Shown: piece by piece, positions 28,853-37,225 of the stretch | How the letters are laid out: every line of letters begins with the position of its first letter | Numbering within the stretch: position 1 is the stretch's first letter | Source of the DNA: JANRIG01 sp033765235 | Lineage (GTDB): Bacteria; Bacteroidota; Bacteroidia; Cytophagales; UBA9547 | Reading direction: 5' to 3' | NCBI GenBank assembly: GCA_033765235.1 | Contig: JANRIG010000039.1 | Span: 62,001-126,000, forward strand | DNA length: 64,000 nt | Made by a program: the position numbers and the translations under genes | The notes under the pieces: generated by a model | Told to the model about the DNA's origin: nothing | The model's input: the letters and a program-made list of their open reading frames with translations, nothing else | The model's database searches: none

Positions 28853-29428
28853 ATGAACAAGCTTTATCCGATATTTATAAAGGTTGACAAAATCAATATA
28901 CTCATAGTAGGTGGAGGCAATGTGGGTTTGGAAAAATTAAATGCCATCATTCAAAACAATCCTGATGCTTGTATAAGCATTGTGGCACCAAATATAAAAC
29001 CTGAAATAGAAGAGATGGCATCAAATCATAATTATATCATACTTATAAAACGCAAATATGAAGATAATGACTTGACATACAAACACTTGGTGATATGTGC
29101 CACAGACGATAAATATCTACATGCACATATATACAACAAATGTGTTGAAAATAATATATTGATAAATGTGGCAGACACACCTGAGCTTTGTAATGTATAT
29201 CTGGGCTCTATAGTACAAAAAGGCGACTTGAAAATAGCCATTTCTACCAATGGCAAATCGCCCACATTTGCCAAAAGACTCAAAGAGGTGTTAAATGAAG
29301 TATTTATTTCGGAGGATATAAATACACTTTTAGAAAATTTATCTGCAATAAGGGATAAACTCAAAGGCAGTTTTCAAGAAAAAGTACAAAAAATGAATGA
29401 GATAACTCGTAAATTGATAGAGGAATGA
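28853..29428 (+). CDS. Precorrin-2 dehydrogenase / siroheme synthase N-terminal domain
   Basis: A 191-residue stand-alone version of the CysG N-terminal part. The NAD-binding glycine motif GGGNVGLEKL is near residue 20, and the siroheme synthase block NVADTPELCN near residue 102 with GKSPTFAKRLKE near 137 fits the family. It oxidises precorrin-2 to sirohydrochlorin and may insert iron, making siroheme for sulfite or nitrite reductases. No CysG methyltransferase domain is fused. It is divergent from ccmB, another heme-linked gene, which may be chance. Confidence 0.88.
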   Translation: MNKLYPIFIKVDKINILIVGGGNVGLEKLNAIIQNNPDACISIVAPNIKPEIEEMASNHNYIILIKRKYEDNDLTYKHLVICATDDKYLHAHIYNKCVENNILINVADTPELCNVYLGSIVQKGDLKIAISTNGKSPTFAKRLKEVLNEVFISEDINTLLENLSAIRDKLKGSFQEKVQKMNEITRKLIEE

Positions 29429-29480
29429 TGTATAATATAGAAGGTAGAATTTTTATATATATTCAGAATAAAACCTACAA

Positions 29481-29514
29481 TTTGATATTAATCCAATAAT
29501 TTAACTACATTTGC
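29481..29514 (+). promoter_or_regulatory. Consensus promoter for the zapA-rny operon (TTTG-N21-TACATTTGC)
   Basis: Both Bacteroidota promoter parts are exact: TTTG at 29481-29484, 21 bases, then TACATTTGC at 29506-29514. It sits just ahead of the coiled-coil gene that opens the zapA, rny and heptose kinase run. Confidence 0.7.
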
Positions 29515-29533
29515 ATATCTTATTATATGTCAA

Positions 29534-29842
29534 TTGTATATTTTGAAAAACGAAAATTTACAAGCAAAATTTATAACCTTAGAAAGTAAGCTCAAAAAAT
29601 TGCTGGAAGCTTATCACCTAGCCCAACAAGAGCTCAAAGAATATAAAAACGAAAACGATTTGCTCAAAAAACAAATTGATAATAAGAACTTTGAACTTAA
29701 AAATTTTCAAAATCAAGATAAAATATCTAAAATTGCAACTGTAATATCTGAAGACAAAAAGATATCCTCAGAATATAAATCAAAAATTAACGAATATATA
29801 AAAGAAGTAGAAAAAGTGCTCGCTTATATTAACAAAGTATAA
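29534..29842 (+). CDS. Small coiled-coil protein upstream of zapA
   Basis: A 102-residue, highly charged, almost entirely helical protein with heptad patterns from residue 5 to 55 and no membrane segment. I do not recognise a named family; a similar coiled-coil gene just ahead of zapA is common in Bacteroidota. The frame starts with TTG at 29534, and a second TTG three codons later is equally possible. It ends eight bases before zapA, so a role with ZapA at the division ring is plausible but unproven. Confidence 0.65.
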   Translation: MYILKNENLQAKFITLESKLKKLLEAYHLAQQELKEYKNENDLLKKQIDNKNFELKNFQNQDKISKIATVISEDKKISSEYKSKINEYIKEVEKVLAYINKV

Positions 29843-29850
29843 TACTCTTC

Positions 29851-30144
29851 ATGGCCATACTATCAATAAAGGTAAGATTAGGAGACAGAGATTATTCTAT
29901 GAAAGTAGATGAAAGTGAAGAAGAAACTTTAAGAGCAGCCGGCAGGTTATTGAACGAAAAAATAAAAAAGTTTAAAGAAGATTATCATATAGAAGACAAG
30001 CAAGACCTATTAGCAATGATAGCCTTTGACAGTATGGTAGAGCATATGAAAAAACAAAATGAAACAGAAAACGAACATGCTTTATTCGACGCTAAACTTA
30101 CTTATTTAAACAACTTGATTACCAAGTCTTTAACAGATTCATAA
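29851..30144 (+). CDS. zapA: Cell division protein ZapA
   Basis: A 97-residue protein with the ZapA pattern: a short beta N-terminus (ILSIKVRLGDRDYSMKVD), then EETLRAAGRLLNEKIKKF and a long C-terminal helix. ZapA binds FtsZ and stabilises the division ring. It lies between the coiled-coil gene and rny in an apparent operon. Confidence 0.88.
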   Translation: MAILSIKVRLGDRDYSMKVDESEEETLRAAGRLLNEKIKKFKEDYHIEDKQDLLAMIAFDSMVEHMKKQNETENEHALFDAKLTYLNNLITKSLTDS

Positions 30145-30189
30145 CCCAAAATTTTTCTTCATTTTTTATAGCTTAAATTTATTATAAAA

Positions 30190-31752
30190 ATGGAAGTATT
30201 ATTTTATTTCATAGTAGCCATAAGTGCCGCAAGTGCAGGTTTCATGATTAGCAACAGTATAAAAGCAAAAAAAATCCGCAAATCTGAGAAAGAATACAAA
30301 GAAAAAGCAGATTTTATAATAAAAGAGGCCGAAATGAAGGCAGAAAATATCAAGAAAGACAAGATGCATGAGGCTAAAGAGCATTTTTATAAACTCAAAG
30401 CCGAATATGAAGAAGAGGTAAACCGCAAAAAAAATATTATTTTGCAAAATGAACAAAAAGTACGCAGCCGTGAGCAGAGTTTGAGTTCACAACAATCAAA
30501 CCTTGCTAAAAAAGAAAACGAGATAATACAACTTGAAGAAAACCTAAAAATACAAATTGAAAGTGCGGCTAAAAAGAAAGAAGAAATAGACGCTCTCATG
30601 CAAAGTCAGCTACACAAAATAGAAAAAATAGCCAATATGACCGCTGACCAAGCCAAAGACATGCTCATAGAATCAATCAAAGACGAAGCCCAAACCCGTG
30701 CATCGTCATACATCAAAGATATACTTGAGGAGGCAAAACTCACCGCAGTAAAGGAATCAAAAAAAATAATATTGCAAACCATACAGCGCACCGCATCAGA
30801 CCATGCCGTAGAAAACTGTGTATCAGTATTCAATATAGAAAATGATGATATTAAAGGTAAAATTATTGGGCGTGAAGGAAGAAACATACGTACCCTTGAG
30901 GCTGCTACAGGTTGCGAAATCATAGTTGATGACACTCCCGATGCCATAGTAATATCAGGCTTTGACCCTGTGCGCAGAGAAGTCACTCGCCTATCGCTGC
31001 ACCGCTTAGTAGCCGATGGACGTATACACCCGGCTCGCATAGAAGAGATAGTACAAAAAACATTCAAAGACATAGAAGAAGACATGGTAGAAGTAGGCGA
31101 AAAAACAATTATAGAAATGGGCATACATGGTATGCATCCTGAATTGATAAAGATAGTTGGGAGAATGAAATACCGTACATCCTATGCACAAAACCTGCTG
31201 CAACACTCCAAAGAAGTAGCACGCTTATGTGGCAATATGGCTTCAGAGCTTGGTCTTAATGCTAAAATGGCCAAGCGAGCCGGGCTATTGCACGACATAG
31301 GCAAAGCATTTCCTGAAGAAAGTGAACTACCCCACGCACTATTGGGTATGGAACTTGCCAAAAAATATAAAGAACACCCCGAGATATGCAATGCCATAGG
31401 TGCTCACCACGATGAAATAGAGATGACCTCGCTCTATTCACCCATAGTGCAATCATGCGATGCCATATCAGGAGCACGACCTGGTGCCAGGCGCGAAGTA
31501 GCAGACTCCTATATGAAGAGACTACAAAATCTTGAAACTCTGGCACTATCATTCAACGGTGTCACCAAATGCTACTGTATGCAAGCCGGCCGTGAACTGC
31601 GTATAATTGTAAACTCAGACCAAATAAATGATAATGCTGCAGGCAAACTGTCTTTTGACATTTCACAAAAAATAGAAAAAGAAATGCAATATCCCGGACA
31701 AATAAAAGTAACCGTGATACGCGAAACAAGAGCTACTCATATAGCCAAATAA
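30190..31752 (+). CDS. rny: Ribonuclease Y
   Basis: The 520-residue membrane-anchored endoribonuclease starts mRNA decay. Order: an N-terminal membrane helix (residues 3-22), a long charged coiled coil to about 190, a KH RNA-binding domain with GKIIGREGRNIRTLE near 225, and an HD phosphohydrolase domain with LLHDIGKAF near 370 and HHDEIE further on. Length and order match RNase Y. It follows zapA by 45 bases and is followed four bases later by a heptose kinase gene. Confidence 0.96.
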   Translation: MEVLFYFIVAISAASAGFMISNSIKAKKIRKSEKEYKEKADFIIKEAEMKAENIKKDKMHEAKEHFYKLKAEYEEEVNRKKNIILQNEQKVRSREQSLSSQQSNLAKKENEIIQLEENLKIQIESAAKKKEEIDALMQSQLHKIEKIANMTADQAKDMLIESIKDEAQTRASSYIKDILEEAKLTAVKESKKIILQTIQRTASDHAVENCVSVFNIENDDIKGKIIGREGRNIRTLEAATGCEIIVDDTPDAIVISGFDPVRREVTRLSLHRLVADGRIHPARIEEIVQKTFKDIEEDMVEVGEKTIIEMGIHGMHPELIKIVGRMKYRTSYAQNLLQHSKEVARLCGNMASELGLNAKMAKRAGLLHDIGKAFPEESELPHALLGMELAKKYKEHPEICNAIGAHHDEIEMTSLYSPIVQSCDAISGARPGARREVADSYMKRLQNLETLALSFNGVTKCYCMQAGRELRIIVNSDQINDNAAGKLSFDISQKIEKEMQYPGQIKVTVIRETRATHIAK

Positions 31753-31756
31753 TATA

Positions 31757-32758
31757 TTGAAACATTACAAGAATATTCAAGAGATAATAAGTGCGTTTGC
31801 AGATTTGCATGTATTAGTCATAGGTGATGTGATGCTGGATGCATATCATTGGGGCAAAGTAGAGCGCATATCACCCGAAGCACCTGTACCTGTAGTCAGC
31901 CTTTCAAAAAAAGAAAACAGACCCGGAGGTGCCGCAAATGTAGCCCTAAATGTGATAGCACTCGGTGCTAAGGCTACTATATGCAGTGTGATAGGGTATG
32001 ATACCGAGGGCGATGAATTTATACATCTGTTGCAACATTCAGGCATATCTGCAGAAGGCATTGTGCGAAGCAGCTCAAGACCTACTACCACCAAAACCAG
32101 AATACTGTCAGGTCATCAGCAAATACTCAGAATAGACCATGAAACAGACAGCTATATATCTGATAGTGAAAATAATTTACTCTTTGAAAAAATTAAGCAA
32201 TTATCACAAGGATGCCATGTAGTAATATTTGAAGACTATGACAAGGGAGTGATAAATGCAAGTTTGATACTAAAATGTATTTCATACTTTACCTCCTTGC
32301 AAATACCTGTGTGTGTAGACCCCAAAAAAAGAAATTTCATGCACTACAAGGGTGCTACACTATTCAAACCAAACTTAAAAGAACTTAAAGAAGGACTAAA
32401 AAAAGATTGGGAATCAGGTCAAGATACAGAGTTGCTCAGTGCAGTGAACGAACTTGACCAAATAATACATGCACACAAATACCTCATTACACTTTCAGAA
32501 AAAGGAGTATTGATAAAAAACAGTACCCATACCCATATCGTACCCGCTCACATACGCGAAATTGCTGATGTATCAGGTGCAGGCGATACTGTAATAAGTG
32601 TGGCTGCACTTTGTGTAGCATTAAATTTAGAAGATAAAACCATGGCAGAAATAGCCAATATAGCCGGAGGATTAGTGTGCGAGCATCTGGGTGTAGTACC
32701 CATAAATTTAGCTGAGCTCACAGAGGAGTGTGTAAGACTCGGGGTATGTACGTATTAA
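31757..32758 (+). CDS. D-glycero-beta-D-manno-heptose-7-phosphate kinase (RfaE domain I type)
   Basis: A 333-residue PfkB-family kinase. ERISPEAPVPV near residue 37 and NRPGGAANVALNV near 53 are the RfaE/HldE kinase marks, and SGAGDTVIS near 273 holds the catalytic Asp. It makes heptose 1,7-bisphosphate on the way to ADP-heptose for the LPS core. The adenylyltransferase half of HldE is absent, so that step must be encoded elsewhere. The start is TTG at 31757, four bases after the rny stop. Confidence 0.88.
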   Translation: MKHYKNIQEIISAFADLHVLVIGDVMLDAYHWGKVERISPEAPVPVVSLSKKENRPGGAANVALNVIALGAKATICSVIGYDTEGDEFIHLLQHSGISAEGIVRSSSRPTTTKTRILSGHQQILRIDHETDSYISDSENNLLFEKIKQLSQGCHVVIFEDYDKGVINASLILKCISYFTSLQIPVCVDPKKRNFMHYKGATLFKPNLKELKEGLKKDWESGQDTELLSAVNELDQIIHAHKYLITLSEKGVLIKNSTHTHIVPAHIREIADVSGAGDTVISVAALCVALNLEDKTMAEIANIAGGLVCEHLGVVPINLAELTEECVRLGVCTY

Positions 32759-32892
32759 GTGATTATTATCAACTAATCAATATAAAATACATTATGAGCT
32801 CGATACTCATTTTATGAATAATATGGAATTTTATCCTAATATTAATCAAATATTCAAAAAAAATAACACCTATTATACATACTATTATATAT

Positions 32893-32929
32893 ATTGATTT
32901 AAAAATAAATCAATGAATATTATCTTTGC
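32893..32929 (+). promoter_or_regulatory. Promoter with overlapping inverted repeat upstream of the E2 gene
   Basis: A perfect -7 box TATCTTTGC sits at 32921-32929. Upstream is a perfect 9-bp inverted repeat, ATTGATTTA (32893-32901) and TAAATCAAT (32906-32914), with a four-base gap. Its TTG (32894-32896) is 24 bases from the -7 box, slightly long for a -33 element. No T run follows, so the repeat looks more like an operator than a terminator. The leader to the E2 ATG would be about 60 bases. Confidence 0.5.
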
Positions 32930-32994
32930 ACTCAATTGATGACTGATTATTGACTTAATATTTGAATCAATATCTGAAATAATATAAAAAGTAC

Positions 32995-34341
32995 ATGGCC
33001 ATAGTAGAGTTCATAATGCCCAAAATGGGCGAAAGCATATTTGAAGCTACCATACTCAAATGGCTTAAAAATGAGGGTGATAGTCTAGAAAAAGATGAAT
33101 CTTTGCTGGAAATAGCTACCGACAAAGTAGATACAGAAGTACCCTCTATGCATGCAGGTATCATCACCAAAATATTGGTAAAAGAAGGGGCTATCGTAAA
33201 AATTGGAAGTCCTTTGGCGCTCATATCTACAAATACTGACTCAGATAGCACAATAACGCATCCCGAACATAATACTATTCATAATCAAGAATTTCAAATA
33301 CAAGAAACTAAATCATACAAACCTGTATCTACAGTAAATACCTCTCATACAAGATTTTACTCGCCTTTGGTGCTCAATATTGCCAAAAATGAAAATATAT
33401 CCATATCAGAGCTTGATGACATACTGGGCACAGGCAAAGATGAGCGTGTGACAAAAGACGACATTTTAGCATTTATTAAAACCAAAAAAACACCTGCCCC
33501 GCAGCATCAAATTACTACACAAATACCACCTAAACGTAGTACTCATAAAGAGCCCGTACAAGAAATACTGAATGCCCATACACCTACCCCTGAGGTGAGC
33601 TCGCCTGTGCTGCCCGCACCATCCATAAGCGGCGCACATGATATAGTAGAGATGGACCGTATGCGCAAAATCATAGCGCAGCGTATGATAGACTCCCGTA
33701 AAATATCTGCACATGTGACCTCATTTGTAGAAGCTGATGTGACCAATATGGTGGCATGGCGCAGCAAAATTAAGCATGACTTTATGCGTAGAGAAGGTGA
33801 GGGCATCACATTCACCCCTGTATTTATAGCTTGTATATGCAAAGCACTCAAAGACTACCCAATGATAAATACTTCTGTATCAGGCGATAATATAATTGTG
33901 AAAAAATATATTAACATAGGTATAGCAGTAGCATTGCCATCTGGCAACCTCATAGTACCTGTACTCAAAAATGCTGACAGGTATAACATTACAGGGCTCA
34001 CCAAAGAGTATAACCAACTCATTAAGAAAGCAAAAGAAGGCAAACTAAGTGCTGATGATTTACAAGATGGCACCTACACCATAAGCAATGTAGGAGGCTT
34101 TGGCAATGTGATGGGAACTCCTATCATAGTGCAACCTCAGGTGGCAATCATGGCATTTGGGTCTATTAATAAAAAACCTGCTGTGATAGAAAGCGAAAAA
34201 GGAGATACCATTGGCATAAGGCACCTCATGTTTTTATCGCACTCCTACGACCATCGCATCATAGATGGTGCACTCGGAGGTATGTTTGTGCGCAAAGTGG
34301 CCGATTATCTCGAAAATTTTGATGTAAATCAAACATTTTAG
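32995..34341 (+). CDS. 2-oxoacid dehydrogenase E2 (dihydrolipoyl acyltransferase)
   Basis: A 448-residue E2. Residues 1-80 form one lipoyl domain with the lipoylated Lys44 in ATDKVDTE. A Pro/Ala/Thr-rich linker and a small E1/E3-binding domain (YSPLVLNIAKNENIS near 122) follow, then the catalytic acyltransferase core with SYDHRIIDGALGG near 422, whose His acts in catalysis. Together with the E1-beta gene 121 bases downstream it belongs to a pyruvate or branched-chain dehydrogenase. Substrate cannot be settled from the core alone. E1-alpha and E3 are not in the window. Confidence 0.9.
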   Translation: MAIVEFIMPKMGESIFEATILKWLKNEGDSLEKDESLLEIATDKVDTEVPSMHAGIITKILVKEGAIVKIGSPLALISTNTDSDSTITHPEHNTIHNQEFQIQETKSYKPVSTVNTSHTRFYSPLVLNIAKNENISISELDDILGTGKDERVTKDDILAFIKTKKTPAPQHQITTQIPPKRSTHKEPVQEILNAHTPTPEVSSPVLPAPSISGAHDIVEMDRMRKIIAQRMIDSRKISAHVTSFVEADVTNMVAWRSKIKHDFMRREGEGITFTPVFIACICKALKDYPMINTSVSGDNIIVKKYINIGIAVALPSGNLIVPVLKNADRYNITGLTKEYNQLIKKAKEGKLSADDLQDGTYTISNVGGFGNVMGTPIIVQPQVAIMAFGSINKKPAVIESEKGDTIGIRHLMFLSHSYDHRIIDGALGGMFVRKVADYLENFDVNQTF

Positions 34342-34393
34342 GATGTTTTTATGATATAAGCTTGAATATTTTAACTACAATATTCTTGTATAT

Positions 34394-34424
34394 TTTGATT
34401 ATTATTATACATATATTATTTTCG
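34394..34424 (+). promoter_or_regulatory. Probable promoter for the E1-beta gene (TTTG-N19-TATTTTCG)
   Basis: TTTG at 34394-34397, then 19 bases and TATTTTCG at 34417-34424, one base from the TAnnTTTG consensus. It suggests that E1-beta can be transcribed separately from E2. Confidence 0.4.
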
Positions 34425-34462
34425 CTGCAGATTAATAAAATATTTGATAAATTCATCTGAAA

Positions 34463-35443
34463 ATGAGAGAGATACAGTATAGAGAAGCATTGAGAGAAGC
34501 CATGAACGAAGAGATGCGTCGCGATGCGACAGTTTTTTTGATGGGTGAGGAGGTAGCCGAGTACAACGGTGCGTACAAAGTGAGTCAGGGTATGTTAGAT
34601 GAGTTTGGTCCTAAGCGAGTGATAGACACTCCCATAGCGGAGCTGGGGTTTGCAGGTATAGGCATAGGAGCAGCTATTAATGGTTTGCGCCCTGTGGTAG
34701 AGTTTATGACATTCAACTTTGCTTTGGTAGCTATAGACCAAGTGATAAACAATGCTGCCAAAATGATGAGTATGACAGGTGGTCAATTTCCATGCCCCAT
34801 AGTATTCAGAGGACCTACAGGCAGTGCAGGCATGCTCAGTTCACAACATTCGCAAGCATTTGACAACTGGTTTGCCAACACACCGGGTCTCAAAGTAGTA
34901 GTACCTGCCACCCCATATGATGCCAAAGGACTACTCAAAACCAGTATACGCGACAACGATCCTATCATATTTATGGAGTCGGAAGTGATGTATGGCGACA
35001 AAGGTGAAGTGCCTGAAGAAGAGTACCTTATACACATAGGCAAAGCAGACATAAAAAAGTCAGGCAATGATGTGACCATAGTCACATTTGGCAAAATGCT
35101 CTCAAGGGTAGTAATGCCCGCTGTGGCAGAGCTCAGCAAAGATGGCATAGATGCAGAAGTGATAGACCTTCGCAGCATACGCCCCATAGACTATGAGGCA
35201 GTGGTGACCTCAGTGAAAAAAACAAATAGGCTTGTCATAGTAGAAGAGTCATGGCCACTGGGCTGCATAGCTACTGAAATAACCTACCATGTACAACGCT
35301 ATGCCTTTGACTACCTTGACGCACCAATACGCAGAGTGGTATGCAAAGACCTCCCACTACCTTATGCCCCCACACTCATAGACGAAATTCTGCCTACCCC
35401 CCCCAAAGTAGTGCAGGCAGTGAAAGCTGTGATGTATAGGTAA
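34463..35443 (+). CDS. 2-oxoacid dehydrogenase E1 component, beta subunit (pyruvate dehydrogenase-like)
   Basis: A 326-residue transketolase-fold subunit with the E1-beta blocks MGEEVAEYNGAYKVSQGM near residue 27, DTPIAELGFAGIGIGAA near 55 and a C-terminal domain with IDLRSIRPID near 236. The residues and length fit PdhB/BkdA2-type proteins; the GEEV-NGAY start is typical of pyruvate dehydrogenase beta. It pairs with an E1-alpha elsewhere to decarboxylate the oxoacid using thiamine diphosphate and load the E2 lipoyl arm. Confidence 0.9.
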   Translation: MREIQYREALREAMNEEMRRDATVFLMGEEVAEYNGAYKVSQGMLDEFGPKRVIDTPIAELGFAGIGIGAAINGLRPVVEFMTFNFALVAIDQVINNAAKMMSMTGGQFPCPIVFRGPTGSAGMLSSQHSQAFDNWFANTPGLKVVVPATPYDAKGLLKTSIRDNDPIIFMESEVMYGDKGEVPEEEYLIHIGKADIKKSGNDVTIVTFGKMLSRVVMPAVAELSKDGIDAEVIDLRSIRPIDYEAVVTSVKKTNRLVIVEESWPLGCIATEITYHVQRYAFDYLDAPIRRVVCKDLPLPYAPTLIDEILPTPPKVVQAVKAVMYR

Positions 35444-35511
35444 ATCAGAATTTTTATTGCTTTAGTTCATATAGGATATTATATAGAATTAAAATTTCTA
35501 TTTTACAAACA

Positions 35512-37224
35512 ATGATAAAGAAAGTAGTAATTAAAAATTTTAAGAAAATAGAATATGAAATATTTGAACTTACAGATTTTGATTTAGTAGTAGGTGCAAA
35601 TAATAGTGGTAAAAGTACATTGCTACAGGCATTAGCAATATGGCAATACTGCATAGAACAATTCAAACGAAGTAAAAAAAAATCAACATTAAGTGCGCAA
35701 ATAATTTTACCTGAGTTTACAGCATTGCCTCTACCTGAATTCAACTTACTTTGGAAAGATAAAGTAGAAAGAAAAAGTATAAAACATAACGGCAAAACAA
35801 AGCCAGATTATATATTAATTGAAATAGAAGTATATTGGAACTCAAATGAAGACAACAGACTGGTAGAAAAAAAACTTAATGTACAACTTAGATACCAATC
35901 GCCATTGTCAATATATGCAAATTTGGAAATAAACTTAGAAGAATTTAAATATATTACTTCCCAAATAGATTTTCCACATATAGTATATATACCACCTTTT
36001 TCAGGATTAGAGCCTGTAGAAAAATGGTTGGATGATGGCAATGTAAAACAAAATGTAGGCAAAGGGCAACCTGGCTCAGTATTACGGAATTTGTTATTTA
36101 GAGTAATAGATAAATCTGACACTATAAGTAAAACAAAATCTTGGGAGGAAATAAAATTAAAAATACAAGAATGGTTTGGAATAAACATAAAAATACCTGA
36201 GTATGAAAAAGGGCATAGTACACAGATTACCATAGATTATACTATAGGCAAAAAAGATTATGATATTATATCAGGAGGAAGTGGTTTTCATCAAACATTG
36301 ACATTATTTGCTTTTTTTTATGGTTACGATGGAGTTACCACTATACTATTTGACGAACCAGATGCACATCTGCATACTAACCTTCAACGTAAAATATTGT
36401 CATATTTTAAACAAAAAAAAAATATACAATTTATCATTGCCACACATTCTGAAGAATTTATTAAAGGAGTAGATATAAGTTCTGTTATTTCCATATTATC
36501 AGGTAGGCCTAAACGTATTCAAACATCAGAATTGATAATAAAAGCCTTGAGCGATGTAGATAATATAGACGTGATAAAAACAAAAGACTCACCATATGTA
36601 CTTTATCTTGAAGGTGAGGATGATGAAAGGTTGCTAAGGGCATGGGCTCAAATCCTGAATTTTCAAGAAGTTTTTAATAAATATCATATTATAAAAATGG
36701 GAGGTCCTACAAAAATAGATATGAAAAATAAAGCATCTGAACATATAAGAGCTCTTAGAGAAATTAATAAAGATGTAAAACAAGTAATATTATTTGATTA
36801 TGATGAGGAAAATTCATACCACCCAGAGGCTGATAACCAAGTAGTTAAAGAATGGAAAAGAAGAAATATCGAAAACTATCTGTTAGTACCGGACGCATGG
36901 AAGCAAGCTGTATTAGATGCTTTAAACGACCCTGTTTATAACTTGTTTAATATAAAATATAGTAACGTTATAGATTCTTTTTTTATGTCTCAAGGCATAC
37001 AATTAGTACCAAACTCTACATGGAAAAATATAAATACTAATATTTTGCAAGTAGTAAATGGTAAAAAAATATTGTTTGAAGATACAAATTCATTATTTCA
37101 ACAATTATGTAACGATGGTATTAAGATAAATAGAGAAAGAATTGCCATAAATATGACTATAGAAAATATACACATAGATATTGTTGATTTTTTTAATCAT
37201 TTAGGACAAGTACTTAATAATTAG
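35512..37224 (+). CDS. OLD-family ATPase with TOPRIM nuclease domain
   Basis: A 570-residue SMC/ABC-type ATPase: Walker A GANNSGKST near residue 28, an SGGSGFHQT signature near 259, Walker B ILFDEPDAHLH near 281 and the IATHSEE His switch near 309. The C-terminal part has TOPRIM acids: LEGEDDERLL near 367 and LFDYDEEN near 425. This is the layout of stand-alone (class 1-like) OLD nucleases, some of which act in phage defence. No UvrD-like helicase partner is adjacent, so it is not a Gabija pair. Two 60-base samples are 18% and 25% G+C against 50% in one from the E1-beta gene, hinting at transfer. Confidence 0.85.
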   Translation: MIKKVVIKNFKKIEYEIFELTDFDLVVGANNSGKSTLLQALAIWQYCIEQFKRSKKKSTLSAQIILPEFTALPLPEFNLLWKDKVERKSIKHNGKTKPDYILIEIEVYWNSNEDNRLVEKKLNVQLRYQSPLSIYANLEINLEEFKYITSQIDFPHIVYIPPFSGLEPVEKWLDDGNVKQNVGKGQPGSVLRNLLFRVIDKSDTISKTKSWEEIKLKIQEWFGINIKIPEYEKGHSTQITIDYTIGKKDYDIISGGSGFHQTLTLFAFFYGYDGVTTILFDEPDAHLHTNLQRKILSYFKQKKNIQFIIATHSEEFIKGVDISSVISILSGRPKRIQTSELIIKALSDVDNIDVIKTKDSPYVLYLEGEDDERLLRAWAQILNFQEVFNKYHIIKMGGPTKIDMKNKASEHIRALREINKDVKQVILFDYDEENSYHPEADNQVVKEWKRRNIENYLLVPDAWKQAVLDALNDPVYNLFNIKYSNVIDSFFMSQGIQLVPNSTWKNINTNILQVVNGKKILFEDTNSLFQQLCNDGIKINRERIAINMTIENIHIDIVDFFNHLGQVLNN

Positions 37225-37225
37225 T

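Noticed and set aside
35512..37224. OLD gene as part of a Gabija defence system
   Set aside because: No UvrD-like GajB helicase gene is adjacent.
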